DNA from: an uncultured Dialister sp.
GTDB lineage: Bacteria; Bacillota; Negativicutes; Veillonellales; Dialisteraceae
Assembly: GCA_934178345.1 (NCBI GenBank)
Contig: CAKPQG010000003.1
Span: 79,103 to 143,102, forward strand
Direction of reading: 5' to 3'
DNA: 64,000 nucleotides
Under the pieces are notes generated by a model, which saw nothing but the letters and a program-made list of their open reading frames with translations, did not search any database and was not told the origin of the DNA. Every line of letters begins with the position of its first letter. Position 1 is the stretch's first letter. Both the position numbers and the translations under genes were made by a program. Shown here in pieces: positions 1-8,081 of the stretch.

Positions 1-1091
1 TTTCCGAGGGCGACTTCATCGTAGTCGCTGTGCCGACACCGGTGAATCAGGACAAGACGCCGGATCTTTCGCCGGTCGAGTCGGCTTCCCGCATCGTGGG
101 AGCGCATATGAAAAAAGGCGCAGTCATTGTCTATGAGTCGACGGTCTATCCGGGGGTGACAGAGAATATCTGCGCGCCGATCCTTGAAAAAGAGTCGGGA
201 ATGACGCTGGGAGCAGATTTCCAGATCGGCTACTCGCCGGAGCGTATCAATCCGGGAGATAAGGTGCATACCCTCACGAGCATTGTCAAAATCGTTTCCG
301 GGATGAATGAAGAGACGCTGGAGACGGTGAAATCCGTCTACGGCACCATCATCGAAGCGGGCGTTTATCCCGTTTCCTCGATCCTGGTCGCAGAAGCGGC
401 AAAGCTCGTGGAGAATGCACAGCGTGATATCAATATCGCCTTCATGAATGAGCTCGCGATCGCCTTCCATTTGATGCATATCGATACGAATGAAGTGCTC
501 GAGGCGATGAATACGAAGTGGAATGCGCTCGGTTTCCGTCCGGGGCTCGTCGGTGGCCACTGCATCGGTGTCGATCCGTATTATTTCATTTATCAGGCAG
601 AAAAACTGGGCTATCACTCCAAGATCATCGGCGCGGGACGCCGCATCAATGACAGCATGTCGGGCTATGTGGTGAAGCAGATGGTAAAGGAAATGATCCG
701 AAACCACGTAGATACGCGACATGCGAAAATTTATCTTCTGGGCATGACCTTCAAGGAGGATTGTCCGGATGTCAGAAATTCCAGGGCTGTCGATATTTTC
801 CATGACCTCAAAGATATGGGCTTTGACCCCATCGCTGTCGATCCGGCGGCTGACCAGGCGGACTTTGAGCGTCTGTATCATGTGCCGCTTATGCCGCTCT
901 CTGCTGTCAAGGATGCGGATGTCATCGCTGTCCTTGTCGCACATAAAGAATTCAAAGCGCTCTCACCGGCTGAAGTTCGCTCGCTCTTTGTATCCTGCAT
1001 GGAGGAAGAGACGCCGCTCCTCTTTGATGTGAAGAGCATCTATGACCCGAAGGAAATCAGGGGCGAGGGGCTTGCCTATTGGAATTTATAA
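1..1091 (+). CDS. Nucleotide-sugar (UDP-HexNAc type) dehydrogenase, 5'-truncated by window edge
   Basis: The reading frame is open from base 3, so the gene begins before the window and the N-terminal NAD-binding part is missing. The visible protein starts inside the Rossmann domain (FIVVAVPTPVN) and runs through the central domain to the C-terminal UDP-binding domain. The catalytic cysteine motif VGGHCIGVDPYY and the C-terminal MTFKEDCPDVRNS are typical of the WbpA/TviB branch, which oxidises UDP-GlcNAc or UDP-GalNAc to the uronic acid; the exact substrate cannot be read here. It would supply a charged sugar precursor in the cytoplasm, which fits the polysaccharide genes that follow. A heptamer repeat array starts 11 bp after the stop codon. 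Confidence 0.85.
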   Translation, partial: SEGDFIVVAVPTPVNQDKTPDLSPVESASRIVGAHMKKGAVIVYESTVYPGVTENICAPILEKESGMTLGADFQIGYSPERINPGDKVHTLTSIVKIVSGMNEETLETVKSVYGTIIEAGVYPVSSILVAEAAKLVENAQRDINIAFMNELAIAFHLMHIDTNEVLEAMNTKWNALGFRPGLVGGHCIGVDPYYFIYQAEKLGYHSKIIGAGRRINDSMSGYVVKQMVKEMIRNHVDTRHAKIYLLGMTFKEDCPDVRNSRAVDIFHDLKDMGFDPIAVDPAADQADFERLYHVPLMPLSAVKDADVIAVLVAHKEFKALSPAEVRSLFVSCMEEETPLLFDVKSIYDPKEIRGEGLAYWNL

Positions 1092-1328
1092 AGGGTAAGA
1101 AGTGACTGGTGACTGGTGACTAGTGGCTAGTGACTAGTGACTAGTGACTAGGGACTAGGGACTAGGGACTGCTGACTAGACTCCCGTATCGTCATTTCGA
1201 GCGAAGCGAGAAATCTTTCTCATTTCGTATTTCTAATTTCTCATGCAAGCGAGGCTTTCAGTCGAAATCAAAGGGCAGCACGCCCCAGAGGCTCACCCTG
1301 CACCTGTCATTTTACCATTGAGGAAATT
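1092..1328. repeat. Intergenic repeat mosaic with heptamer array and REP
   Basis: A 7-bp tandem array of TGACTGG/TGACTAG/GGGACTA units (about 1100-1170) is followed by the palindromic REP ATTTCGAGCGAAGCGAGAAAT (about 1195-1215), a TCATTTC/TAATTTC heptad stretch and the module with ATCAAAGGGCAGCACGCCCC. No gene is visible. Confidence 0.85.
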
Positions 1329-2228
1329 ATGCGTATCAAAACCATTGCCATCTTAGTCCTTGCTGCTGCCGTGATCGGCGGGGGCGGCTACGGGCTGCAC
1401 CGCTTCCTGGCTTCTTCCGCTGAGAGCGAGGCGTATGTGACGGACTTATCCAGCGGTTTTTCTGCCGATCGCGAGATCAGGGACGCATTGACGCTGTATC
1501 AGAAGGATAGCTGTCCGAAGGCGAAGATTCTGAAACCGCCGGGCGGGGAGGAGAAGAGGATGTACCTCTTCTTCTCGGGACTGCCGGATCGGCCGATGGC
1601 CGAGAAGCTGACAGACCTTCTGGAAAAAGAAAAAAGTGAGGCGGCCTTCTTTGCAGAAGGGCAGAATGTGCTTGATGAAGAGCAGGGGATGAAGGTGCTG
1701 CATAAGAAAGGCGCTCTCATCGGGAATTATACATGGCTGGGACGGCCGAAATTTGAAAAGATGAAGCCGGAGGCGGCCATTGCTTCGGTGGCCAAGACGC
1801 AGAAAGCCATTCATCTCATGGAAGGCAGTACGCCTCTTTATTTCAAAGCACCGAATACGAAGTACACCGATGATCTGCTGAAAGTCCTCGGCGCGTGCGG
1901 GGTGAAGTATGCGGTGGAGAGCAGCATCACCATCCGAAGAGGACAGCTCAAGAGCGCATCCGATGCCAGGGAGATCGTGAAGAAATTAAAGCCCGGCAGC
2001 ATCATCGCCTTCGAAGTGAATCGTCCGCTCGATATCAAGGTGAAAGAGCAGGGAGCCTATGATGAGAAGCCCGCCATCGATAAGAAACCGACCATCAAGG
2101 ATAGCGACTTCATAGATCGGCCGGCGCCTCATGATATGGCGGAGGAGGTCTCTTGGCTCATCGATGCATTGAAAAAGGAAGGGTATGAGCTGAAAGGCTT
2201 GGAAGGTATAAGCGTTGCTGGTGACTAG
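1329..2228 (+). CDS. Secreted/anchored degenerate NodB (polysaccharide deacetylase-like) protein
   Basis: The 299-residue protein has an N-terminal membrane segment (residues 5-27) that is a signal anchor or signal peptide. The rest aligns by eye with a NodB fold: FFSGLPDRP lies where active enzymes have TFDDGPDP, AAFFAEGQNV matches the ATFFVxGxxV strand, LIGNYTW matches EIGNHTW, and YFKAPNTK takes the place of FRPPYG. The catalytic Asp pair and metal-binding His are therefore absent, so deacetylase activity is unlikely; it may bind glycan or act as a partner. The start has GAGG 7 bp upstream. The stop codon TAG lies inside the first GTGACTAG repeat unit. It sits between a sugar-nucleotide dehydrogenase and a polysaccharide synthase. 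Confidence 0.7.
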   Translation: MRIKTIAILVLAAAVIGGGGYGLHRFLASSAESEAYVTDLSSGFSADREIRDALTLYQKDSCPKAKILKPPGGEEKRMYLFFSGLPDRPMAEKLTDLLEKEKSEAAFFAEGQNVLDEEQGMKVLHKKGALIGNYTWLGRPKFEKMKPEAAIASVAKTQKAIHLMEGSTPLYFKAPNTKYTDDLLKVLGACGVKYAVESSITIRRGQLKSASDAREIVKKLKPGSIIAFEVNRPLDIKVKEQGAYDEKPAIDKKPTIKDSDFIDRPAPHDMAEEVSWLIDALKKEGYELKGLEGISVAGD

Positions 2229-2400
2229 AAATATAGTAGCTAGGGATTAGTAGCTAGGGATTAGGTTGGCGATACGAGAAAGCCGCTAGTTTCAAACCTT
2301 CGCGGCGCTTCCATATTTTTATGCGCCGCACCTTCCCCGATGAACCCATAGAACCTTTTGAACCTATTTTTCATCCCTCTTCATAGATTGGAGAACACCC
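2229..2400. repeat. Intergenic repeat mosaic
   Basis: Heptamers (TAGCTAGGGATTAG type), the GAAAGCCGCTAGTTTCAAACC module, a GCGGCGCTTCC...ATGCGCCGC palindrome at about 2300-2330 and degenerate 9-bp GAACC units lead directly to the start of the synthase gene. Confidence 0.8.
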
Positions 2401-4251
2401 ATGAGTACAGATGACAGACTGCAGGAACTGAAGGAGGACAGGCGTCTTCTTCCCTATGTGCCAGATGTCACAGGACGGCGGACGAATGCGGATCGCCGTC
2501 AGGCGAGTGAAAGAGATAAGATCCGGCGGGATCAGGACTATGAGAAATACATCGAGAGTGCCGAGGCGGGCCGTCGCTTCAAGGTGAAGATCCCTGTACG
2601 TCTTACCTATACAGCGGAAGGAAAAAAGAAGGTGCTTCGCGGGACATGTATGGATATTTCCTCGACGGGGATGCTCTTTATCGCTGACGAAGAGAGCGCG
2701 GTGACAGATATGCCGAAAGAGGGCAAGCTGTCTTTCGAGATCCGTCCCGGAGATATGCCGGAAGGCTATGAGATGAAGGTGAAAGGTCTTTCTGCGGAAG
2801 TCGTGCGTTCCTTTGACAAAGAGGGGCATCTTGCGCTGGGACTTCATTTCAAAAAGTCACTCGTCCAGTACTACCAGTCGAAGCGGGGGAAGTACCTCAT
2901 CGCGGTCTCTGCATTTCTTTTGCTCTGTATCTCGCTCGTGATCCTTCTCATGCGCTCGGAGTCGGTCATTTATTTCCGCTTCAATAAGTTTCTTTATTTA
3001 TATAGCATTATTACGGCGGGATTTCTGCTTACGCGCTATTTCTTCGCCATCTTCTATAAACCGGTTCCTGTGGATATCCATTTCACGCCGGGGGTCTCGA
3101 TCATTGTCCCGTGTTTCAATGAAGAGACATGGATCCAGCGGACAGTGCTTTCCTGTATGAATCAGGACTATCCGCCGGAGAAGCTGCAGGTCATTGTGGT
3201 GGATGACTGCTCGACAGACCGCTCCGTGGAGAGGGTGGAAGAGCTCATCCGAAAGTTGGATGAGGATGACCCTTCGGCGCACATTCGTGACCGGCTCACC
3301 TGCTTCGTGCAGCCGCAGAATGGCGGCAAGCGAGAGGCTCTCGCACGCGGGCTCTCACTGGCAAAGCATGAGCTTCTGGTCTTCGTCGACTCGGACTCCT
3401 TTCTCTCGCCCTTTGCGGTCAGAAATGTCGTGCAGCCGTTCAAGGATAAGGAGATGGGCGGTGTCTGCGGACGGACGGATGTCGCGAATACCTATACGAA
3501 TTCGCTTACCAAGATGCAGGCAGTGCGCTACTATATCGCGTTCCGCATCATGAAGGCGGCGGAAGGCTTCTTCGATGCGGCGACCTGCCTCTCGGGGCCG
3601 CTTTCCTGCTATCGGAAGGATCTGGTCGAAAAATACTGTGATGCGTGGATTCATCAGAAGTTTCTGGGGCGCAAGGCGACCTTTGGCGATGATCGCAGTC
3701 TGACGAATTTCATCCTGCGTCATAACCGCACGACCTATCAGGATACGGCGATCTGTGAGACCATCGTCCCCAAAAGTTACAAGGTTTTCCTGAAACAGCA
3801 GATGCGCTGGAAGCGTTCATGGCTGCGCGAGTCCCTCATCGCTGCGCGCTATATGTGGAAGAAGGAGCCGCTCATGGCGCTCTCCTTCTACTTCGGGCTG
3901 ATCGTCCCGATCGCGGCGCCGATCGTCGTGATTTATAATCTGATCTACATCCCGCTCATGCACCGTGTCTTCCCGACGACATTCCTCGTCGGCATGGCGC
4001 TCATGGCGATGCTGATGAGTATGGCGCAGCTCTTCCTCCGGAAAAGCTCCACGTGGGTCTTTGGGATCTGGTTCTGCCTCTACTATGAAGCGGTCCTGCT
4101 CTGGCAGATGCCTGTCGCATGGTTCACTTTCTGGAAGGATACCTGGGGCACGCGCATGACGCCGGCAGATGTGCGGGAGGCCGAGAAGAAAAAGAAGAAG
4201 GAAATGGAAAAGCACCACAAAGCAGAAAAGAAAGCAGGTGAGAGGCCATGA
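2401..4251 (+). CDS. PilZ domain-GT2 membrane polysaccharide synthase
   Basis: The 616-residue protein joins an N-terminal PilZ-like domain (about 55-155) to a processive family 2 glycosyltransferase. The PilZ part has the DISSTG motif (DxSxxG) at 85-90; the usual RxxxR is R-F-K-V-K at 59-63, with Lys as the last residue. Two membrane helices (about 165-185 and 197-217) precede the GT2 domain, which has VDDCSTD, the DSD metal motif near 330, a TFGDD acceptor motif near 428 and QQMRW (QxxRW) near 466. Several helices follow and the C-terminus is very lysine-rich. This is the layout of hyaluronan/cellulose/PNAG-type synthases, which polymerise and export a beta-glycan. PilZ suggests control by cyclic di-GMP (inference). 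Its end overlaps the next gene by 4 bp (ATGA), so the two are translationally coupled. Confidence 0.85.
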   Translation: MSTDDRLQELKEDRRLLPYVPDVTGRRTNADRRQASERDKIRRDQDYEKYIESAEAGRRFKVKIPVRLTYTAEGKKKVLRGTCMDISSTGMLFIADEESAVTDMPKEGKLSFEIRPGDMPEGYEMKVKGLSAEVVRSFDKEGHLALGLHFKKSLVQYYQSKRGKYLIAVSAFLLLCISLVILLMRSESVIYFRFNKFLYLYSIITAGFLLTRYFFAIFYKPVPVDIHFTPGVSIIVPCFNEETWIQRTVLSCMNQDYPPEKLQVIVVDDCSTDRSVERVEELIRKLDEDDPSAHIRDRLTCFVQPQNGGKREALARGLSLAKHELLVFVDSDSFLSPFAVRNVVQPFKDKEMGGVCGRTDVANTYTNSLTKMQAVRYYIAFRIMKAAEGFFDAATCLSGPLSCYRKDLVEKYCDAWIHQKFLGRKATFGDDRSLTNFILRHNRTTYQDTAICETIVPKSYKVFLKQQMRWKRSWLRESLIAARYMWKKEPLMALSFYFGLIVPIAAPIVVIYNLIYIPLMHRVFPTTFLVGMALMAMLMSMAQLFLRKSSTWVFGIWFCLYYEAVLLWQMPVAWFTFWKDTWGTRMTPADVREAEKKKKKEMEKHHKAEKKAGERP

Positions 4252-6113
4252 CGCTGGGGGAGGAATCCTACACCCGACATAAGAACCGTGTGAAGCGGGC
4301 GCGGACTTTGGTGGAAATCGCATTCGTCATCGCGGTGCTTTACCTGCTCTATACTCTCTTTTTCCATGGAAAGACGTACCAGCCCTATACCGAGAGTCAG
4401 ATGAGCCCCACAACCGATACGGGCTTCATCGCGCTTTCGTACTTCGGTGTCGACCGCATCGGAGATACCTCGACACTGATCGGGGAGAAGCAGCTCCGCG
4501 AGCACCTGAAGGCCTTGAAGGACAATGGCTACGTGACCATCACGCAGGAAGACATCGAGAAGTACTATGAAAAAGGTCAGCCTCTTCCTGAAAAGGCACT
4601 GTATCTGATGTTCGAAGATGGGCGGCGCGATACTGCGATTTTCGCAGACAATATCATCGAAGACCTGAATTTCAAGGGTGTCATGATGACATATCCGGAG
4701 AAATTTGACCACGAGGATCCGAAATTCCTTCGCCCGTCGGACTTGAAAGATATGACTGACTCCACTTTCTGGGAGCTGGGGACGAATGGCTACCGGCTGG
4801 AATACATCAACGTGTACGATCGCTATCACAATTTCATCGGAGAGATCGATCCCCTGACTTATGCGATGATGCGTCCGTACCTCGGACGTGACTACAATCA
4901 CTATCTCATGGACTACATCCGCGATAAAGACCGCATCCCGGTTGAAACGCTGGACCATATGAAGCGGCGCATCGGCTATGACTACAGCCGTGTCGCGGAG
5001 CTCTATCAGGATCATCTGGGCTATGTGCCGCAGGTCTATGTCCTGATGCATGCGAATACAGGAAAATTCGGCAATGCAGCAAGTGTTTCCTATGAAAATG
5101 AAAAATGGATCCGTAAACTCTTTACGATGAATTTCAATCGCGAGGGCTACTCCTTCAACCGGAGAGACAGCTCGCTCTACGATCTCACGCGCATGCAGCC
5201 GCAGCCATACTGGCCGGTGAATCATCTGCTGATGCGCATCAAGTATGACACGAAGCAGCAGGATATCACCTTCAAGCGGGGCGATACCCGCATAGAGGAC
5301 TGGGAAATCCTGAAAGGCGCAGGGGAATACAAGGAAGAAAGCATCATCCTGACCTCTCTCCCTGAAAAGGAAGGTCTGATGCGGCTCAAAAATCACTACA
5401 GCTATGGAGATGTAGACATCAAAGTCCGTCTCGAGGGCAATTCCTTCGGCGGGCAGAAGGTACTCTTCCGTGGGAACAAGGACTTCACCTCCTGCCTCTC
5501 TGCCGGTATCGAGCAGGGGAAGCTGGTGATCGCGGTGAGAGAAGGCGCTGGAGAGAAGAAGCTCTTTGAAGAAAAGATTTCCGTCCTTGACGGGGAAACC
5601 CCGATTTCCATCGAAGAGGATAAAAAACGCGTGCGGATGGGCGTCCTTGCCGCACTCACCCGCTATGCGGATACGACAGACAAGGCGAAGCTCTATGCTG
5701 CCCGCATGGAAGAAACAAGGGATCAGGAGGCCTCGACCGTCAAAGATGGAGAGAAGGAATATGAAGCGCCGGAGAGCTTCCACGCCCGCCTTGACCGCGA
5801 GCTGGAGATCCGCATGAGAGGAAATCAAGTGACTGTTCTCCTGGACGGGAAAAAAGCAGCTCAGGTCGAAGCACCGGAGATGAAGGGACGGGAAGTCGGC
5901 CTTTGGGCGGGGTGGAACAGCCAGGCATGGAGTCAGAGAAATCTCGCGGATGATGTCTATGACGGCGTCTTCGAGCGTCTCATCATCACATCCGCCAAAG
6001 AGGGCAAAGAAAGCCTCATCTACTCGAGCGAGCTGTCCGGCCTCGATAAATGGTGCTTCGATGCGAACCAGAAATGGGAGTCCGTCCTCGGGTGGTTCTT
6101 GAAACATTTCTAG
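4248..6113 (+). CDS. Membrane-anchored divergent NodB protein with C-terminal lectin-like domain
   Basis: The 621-residue protein has a short basic N-terminus and one membrane helix (about 20-40), then an extracytoplasmic region. Residues 55-300 resemble the PgaB/NodB deacetylase fold: GFIALSYFGVD, a long helix-strand unit ending TITQEDIEKYY, and LMFEDGRRD at about 120 where active enzymes have TFDDG. The HxxxH metal motif is not obvious, so activity is uncertain. The C-terminal half (about 330-610) is beta-rich with paired motifs such as DVDIKVRLEGN and LEIRMRGNQVTVLLDG, resembling concanavalin-like glycan-binding domains. Overlap with the synthase gene implies a joint role in modifying or binding the nascent polysaccharide. 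Confidence 0.7.
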   Translation: MTLGEESYTRHKNRVKRARTLVEIAFVIAVLYLLYTLFFHGKTYQPYTESQMSPTTDTGFIALSYFGVDRIGDTSTLIGEKQLREHLKALKDNGYVTITQEDIEKYYEKGQPLPEKALYLMFEDGRRDTAIFADNIIEDLNFKGVMMTYPEKFDHEDPKFLRPSDLKDMTDSTFWELGTNGYRLEYINVYDRYHNFIGEIDPLTYAMMRPYLGRDYNHYLMDYIRDKDRIPVETLDHMKRRIGYDYSRVAELYQDHLGYVPQVYVLMHANTGKFGNAASVSYENEKWIRKLFTMNFNREGYSFNRRDSSLYDLTRMQPQPYWPVNHLLMRIKYDTKQQDITFKRGDTRIEDWEILKGAGEYKEESIILTSLPEKEGLMRLKNHYSYGDVDIKVRLEGNSFGGQKVLFRGNKDFTSCLSAGIEQGKLVIAVREGAGEKKLFEEKISVLDGETPISIEEDKKRVRMGVLAALTRYADTTDKAKLYAARMEETRDQEASTVKDGEKEYEAPESFHARLDRELEIRMRGNQVTVLLDGKKAAQVEAPEMKGREVGLWAGWNSQAWSQRNLADDVYDGVFERLIITSAKEGKESLIYSSELSGLDKWCFDANQKWESVLGWFLKHF

Positions 6114-6610
6114 GAATGAGTGGCTGGTGGCTGGTGACTAGGGATTAGTAGCTAGGGATTAGGAGTCTCAAGTGACTGGTGACTAGTGACTAGTGACTAG
6201 TGACTTAAATACCACTTTATGGCATCGCCTCTTATAATTGCGGCGGAGCCGCCACCACAACCCTGAACCCTGAACCCTGAACCCTGAACCCTGAATCCTG
6301 AACCCTGAACCCTGAACCCTGAACCCTGAACCCTGAACCCTGAAGTTTGAAAGCAGGGATTAGGGATGAGTGGCTAGGGATTAGGAGTCTTAAGTGACTA
6401 GTGACTAGTGACTAGTGACTGGCATGCCAGCTCATGGCATTGCCATTATTTATACTTCGCGGCGCTTCCATCATTTTATGCGCCGCACCACCATTTCGCA
6501 TTTCTCATTTCTAATTTCTCATTCAATCGAGGCTTTTAAACGTAATCAAAGGGCACCACGCCCCGTGGACTCACCCTGAACCCGCCAATACACACCAACC
6601 ATTTTTCCAA
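6114..6610. repeat. Repeat mosaic including 12-unit CCCTGAA array
   Basis: Modules in order: GTGACTA/GGGATTA heptamers (6119-6205), a GGCATCGCC module, GCGGCGGAGCCGCC, a tandem array of twelve CCCTGAA units (6261-6344, one unit with TCCTGAA), a second heptamer block (6355-6420), the GCGGCGC...GCGCCGC palindrome (about 6460-6487), TCATTTC/TAATTTC heptads and the CAATCGAGGCTTTTAAACGTAATCAAAGGGC module. No gene or terminator is seen. Confidence 0.9.
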
Positions 6611-6621
6611 AGGAGACATTG

Positions 6622-7608
6622 ATGAAAAAACATGCCATATTTGCTTTGGCAGCCGCCTCTTCCCTCCTGCTTTTTTCCGGATGCGGGGCGGCTCCTCTGA
6701 AGAGCGGCAGCCATCTGCCGGTGACAAAGTCCGCATGGGTGGTCTCTTGGGACAAAGAAAAAGGTTGGGAGGCGTATGACAAGACAAAAGAGCGATGGGG
6801 GAGTGTTTCTTACTTCGCTGTGACCTTCGATGAGAAGGGGGTACTGAAAGTACCGGCTGATTTGCCAAAAATAGAAGGCATTCCCTTTTACCTGACCTTT
6901 GTGAATGATGTCACGAAATCAAATGGGCACAGCACCGAGAAGGATACAGACATACTCCGGCATGTGCTGAGGGATGAGCATGCCCGCCGCGTACATGCGA
7001 AAGAAATCCTTGCCATAGCGGAAGCGTGCGGCGCGGATGGGATCGATATAGACTATGAACGCATCGGTAAGGATCCGAAGCTCGTAGAAGCGTTCGCTCA
7101 TTTCACGCAGCTTCTTTATCTGGAGTCCATTCCCGCGCATAAAAAGATCCGCATCATTCTGGAACCTTCGATGCCTATGGATGCGCCCTACAGCGTCGGC
7201 CCCGAGTATGTCGTGATGCTGTACAACCTTTACGGACTGCATAGCGGGCCGGGGCCGAAGGCAGATGGTACATTCATTGAGAAGACCATCCGGAAAATGG
7301 AAGCCCTTCCGAGTAAAAAAGCGGTGGCTTTTTCCAATGGCGGCTGCCTGTGGAAAGATGCCGGTCTCTTTGGGCTGGTCAAAGGGACGCCCCGCTTCAT
7401 CACGACAGAGGAAGCCGTGCGCCTTCGTGACGCGCATCAGGTGAAACCGGAACGCGATGAGGCGAGTGCTGCGCTGCATTTCTCTTATCAGGAAGACGGA
7501 CACACCTATGAAGTCTGGTATGCGGACGAGGAGACGCTTGACGCATGGACGACACTCGCTGCCAATCGCGGTATCCCGTCCGTTTCCCTCTGGCGTCTGG
7601 GCGGGTAA
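6622..7608 (+). CDS. GH18-like glycosidase lipoprotein
   Basis: The 328-residue protein starts at the ATG at 6622, six bases after AGGAG; a TTG just before it is less likely. A lipoprotein signal ends at the lipobox LFSGC (Cys about 20). The mature part is a TIM-barrel-like glycosidase with WVVSW near the start and DGIDIDYE at about 138, which fits the GH18 DxxDxDxE signature with the final Glu as the catalytic acid. GH18 enzymes cleave beta-1,4-GlcNAc polymers such as chitin or peptidoglycan-like chains. In this locus it may trim an amino-sugar exopolysaccharide made by the PilZ-GT2 synthase (inference). It is separated from its neighbours by repeat mosaics, so it may have its own promoter. 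Confidence 0.75.
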   Translation: MKKHAIFALAAASSLLLFSGCGAAPLKSGSHLPVTKSAWVVSWDKEKGWEAYDKTKERWGSVSYFAVTFDEKGVLKVPADLPKIEGIPFYLTFVNDVTKSNGHSTEKDTDILRHVLRDEHARRVHAKEILAIAEACGADGIDIDYERIGKDPKLVEAFAHFTQLLYLESIPAHKKIRIILEPSMPMDAPYSVGPEYVVMLYNLYGLHSGPGPKADGTFIEKTIRKMEALPSKKAVAFSNGGCLWKDAGLFGLVKGTPRFITTEEAVRLRDAHQVKPERDEASAALHFSYQEDGHTYEVWYADEETLDAWTTLAANRGIPSVSLWRLGG

Positions 7609-7715
7609 CTTATGAGCGATAAGAGATCGAAAATGAAAAATGGGGATGCTGCGCCTCACATGCGGAACGATGGAAAACATCGTATGTGAGAAAGTGGAGC
7701 ATCCGCCATACGAGT

Positions 7716-7986
7716 AATGCTATTAAGTTAAGCGGTAGAACGTTCTTGGCTCCCCATCGGGGGAGCTGCCCGTAGGGCTTGTGCAAGCGAACTGGATTTT
7801 TAGGAGTGAAGCGACGCGAAAATCCAGTGAGACGCCATTTCGAACGAAGTGAGATGAGGGGGCAGCACTACGGTATATCCAACATTGTTCGATGGCCGCT
7901 GGCATGCCCCTATTGCCTTCGGCACTTCCCCCGAAGGGGGAAGCAAGACGTTGCGTAGTTAACGATTTCCTTAACTTAATAGCATT
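7716..7986. mobile_element. 271-bp MITE-like element with perfect 17-bp terminal inverted repeats
   Basis: The ends AATGCTATTAAGTTAAG (7716-7732) and CTTAACTTAATAGCATT (7970-7986) are exact reverse complements. The interior carries nested palindromes such as GGCTCCCCATCGGGGGAGC and CTTCCCCCGAAGGGGGAAG. The core (about 7748-7950) recurs at 41515-41720. No transposase gene is present. Confidence 0.75.
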
Positions 7987-8081
7987 AGCCATGCGAGGAT
8001 GGAGTCGAAGGAGCTGTTATTCTTTAGCGAAGATCTTTTCTCCATCCCTGACCACTGTCATAAAAAAGGAAGATCATATCT

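Noticed and set aside
4083..6107. A 674-codon open frame on the - strand
   Set aside because: It is antisense to the NodB/lectin and synthase genes, which have ribosome binding sites and clear domains; the translated sequence has no recognisable family and results from codon bias.
6261..6344. Possible CRISPR array
   Set aside because: The units are 7 bp and contiguous, with no spacers and no cas genes nearby.
6261..6344. True chromosome end (telomere)
   Set aside because: Similar arrays lie at several internal places between normal genes; the sequence continues on both sides.
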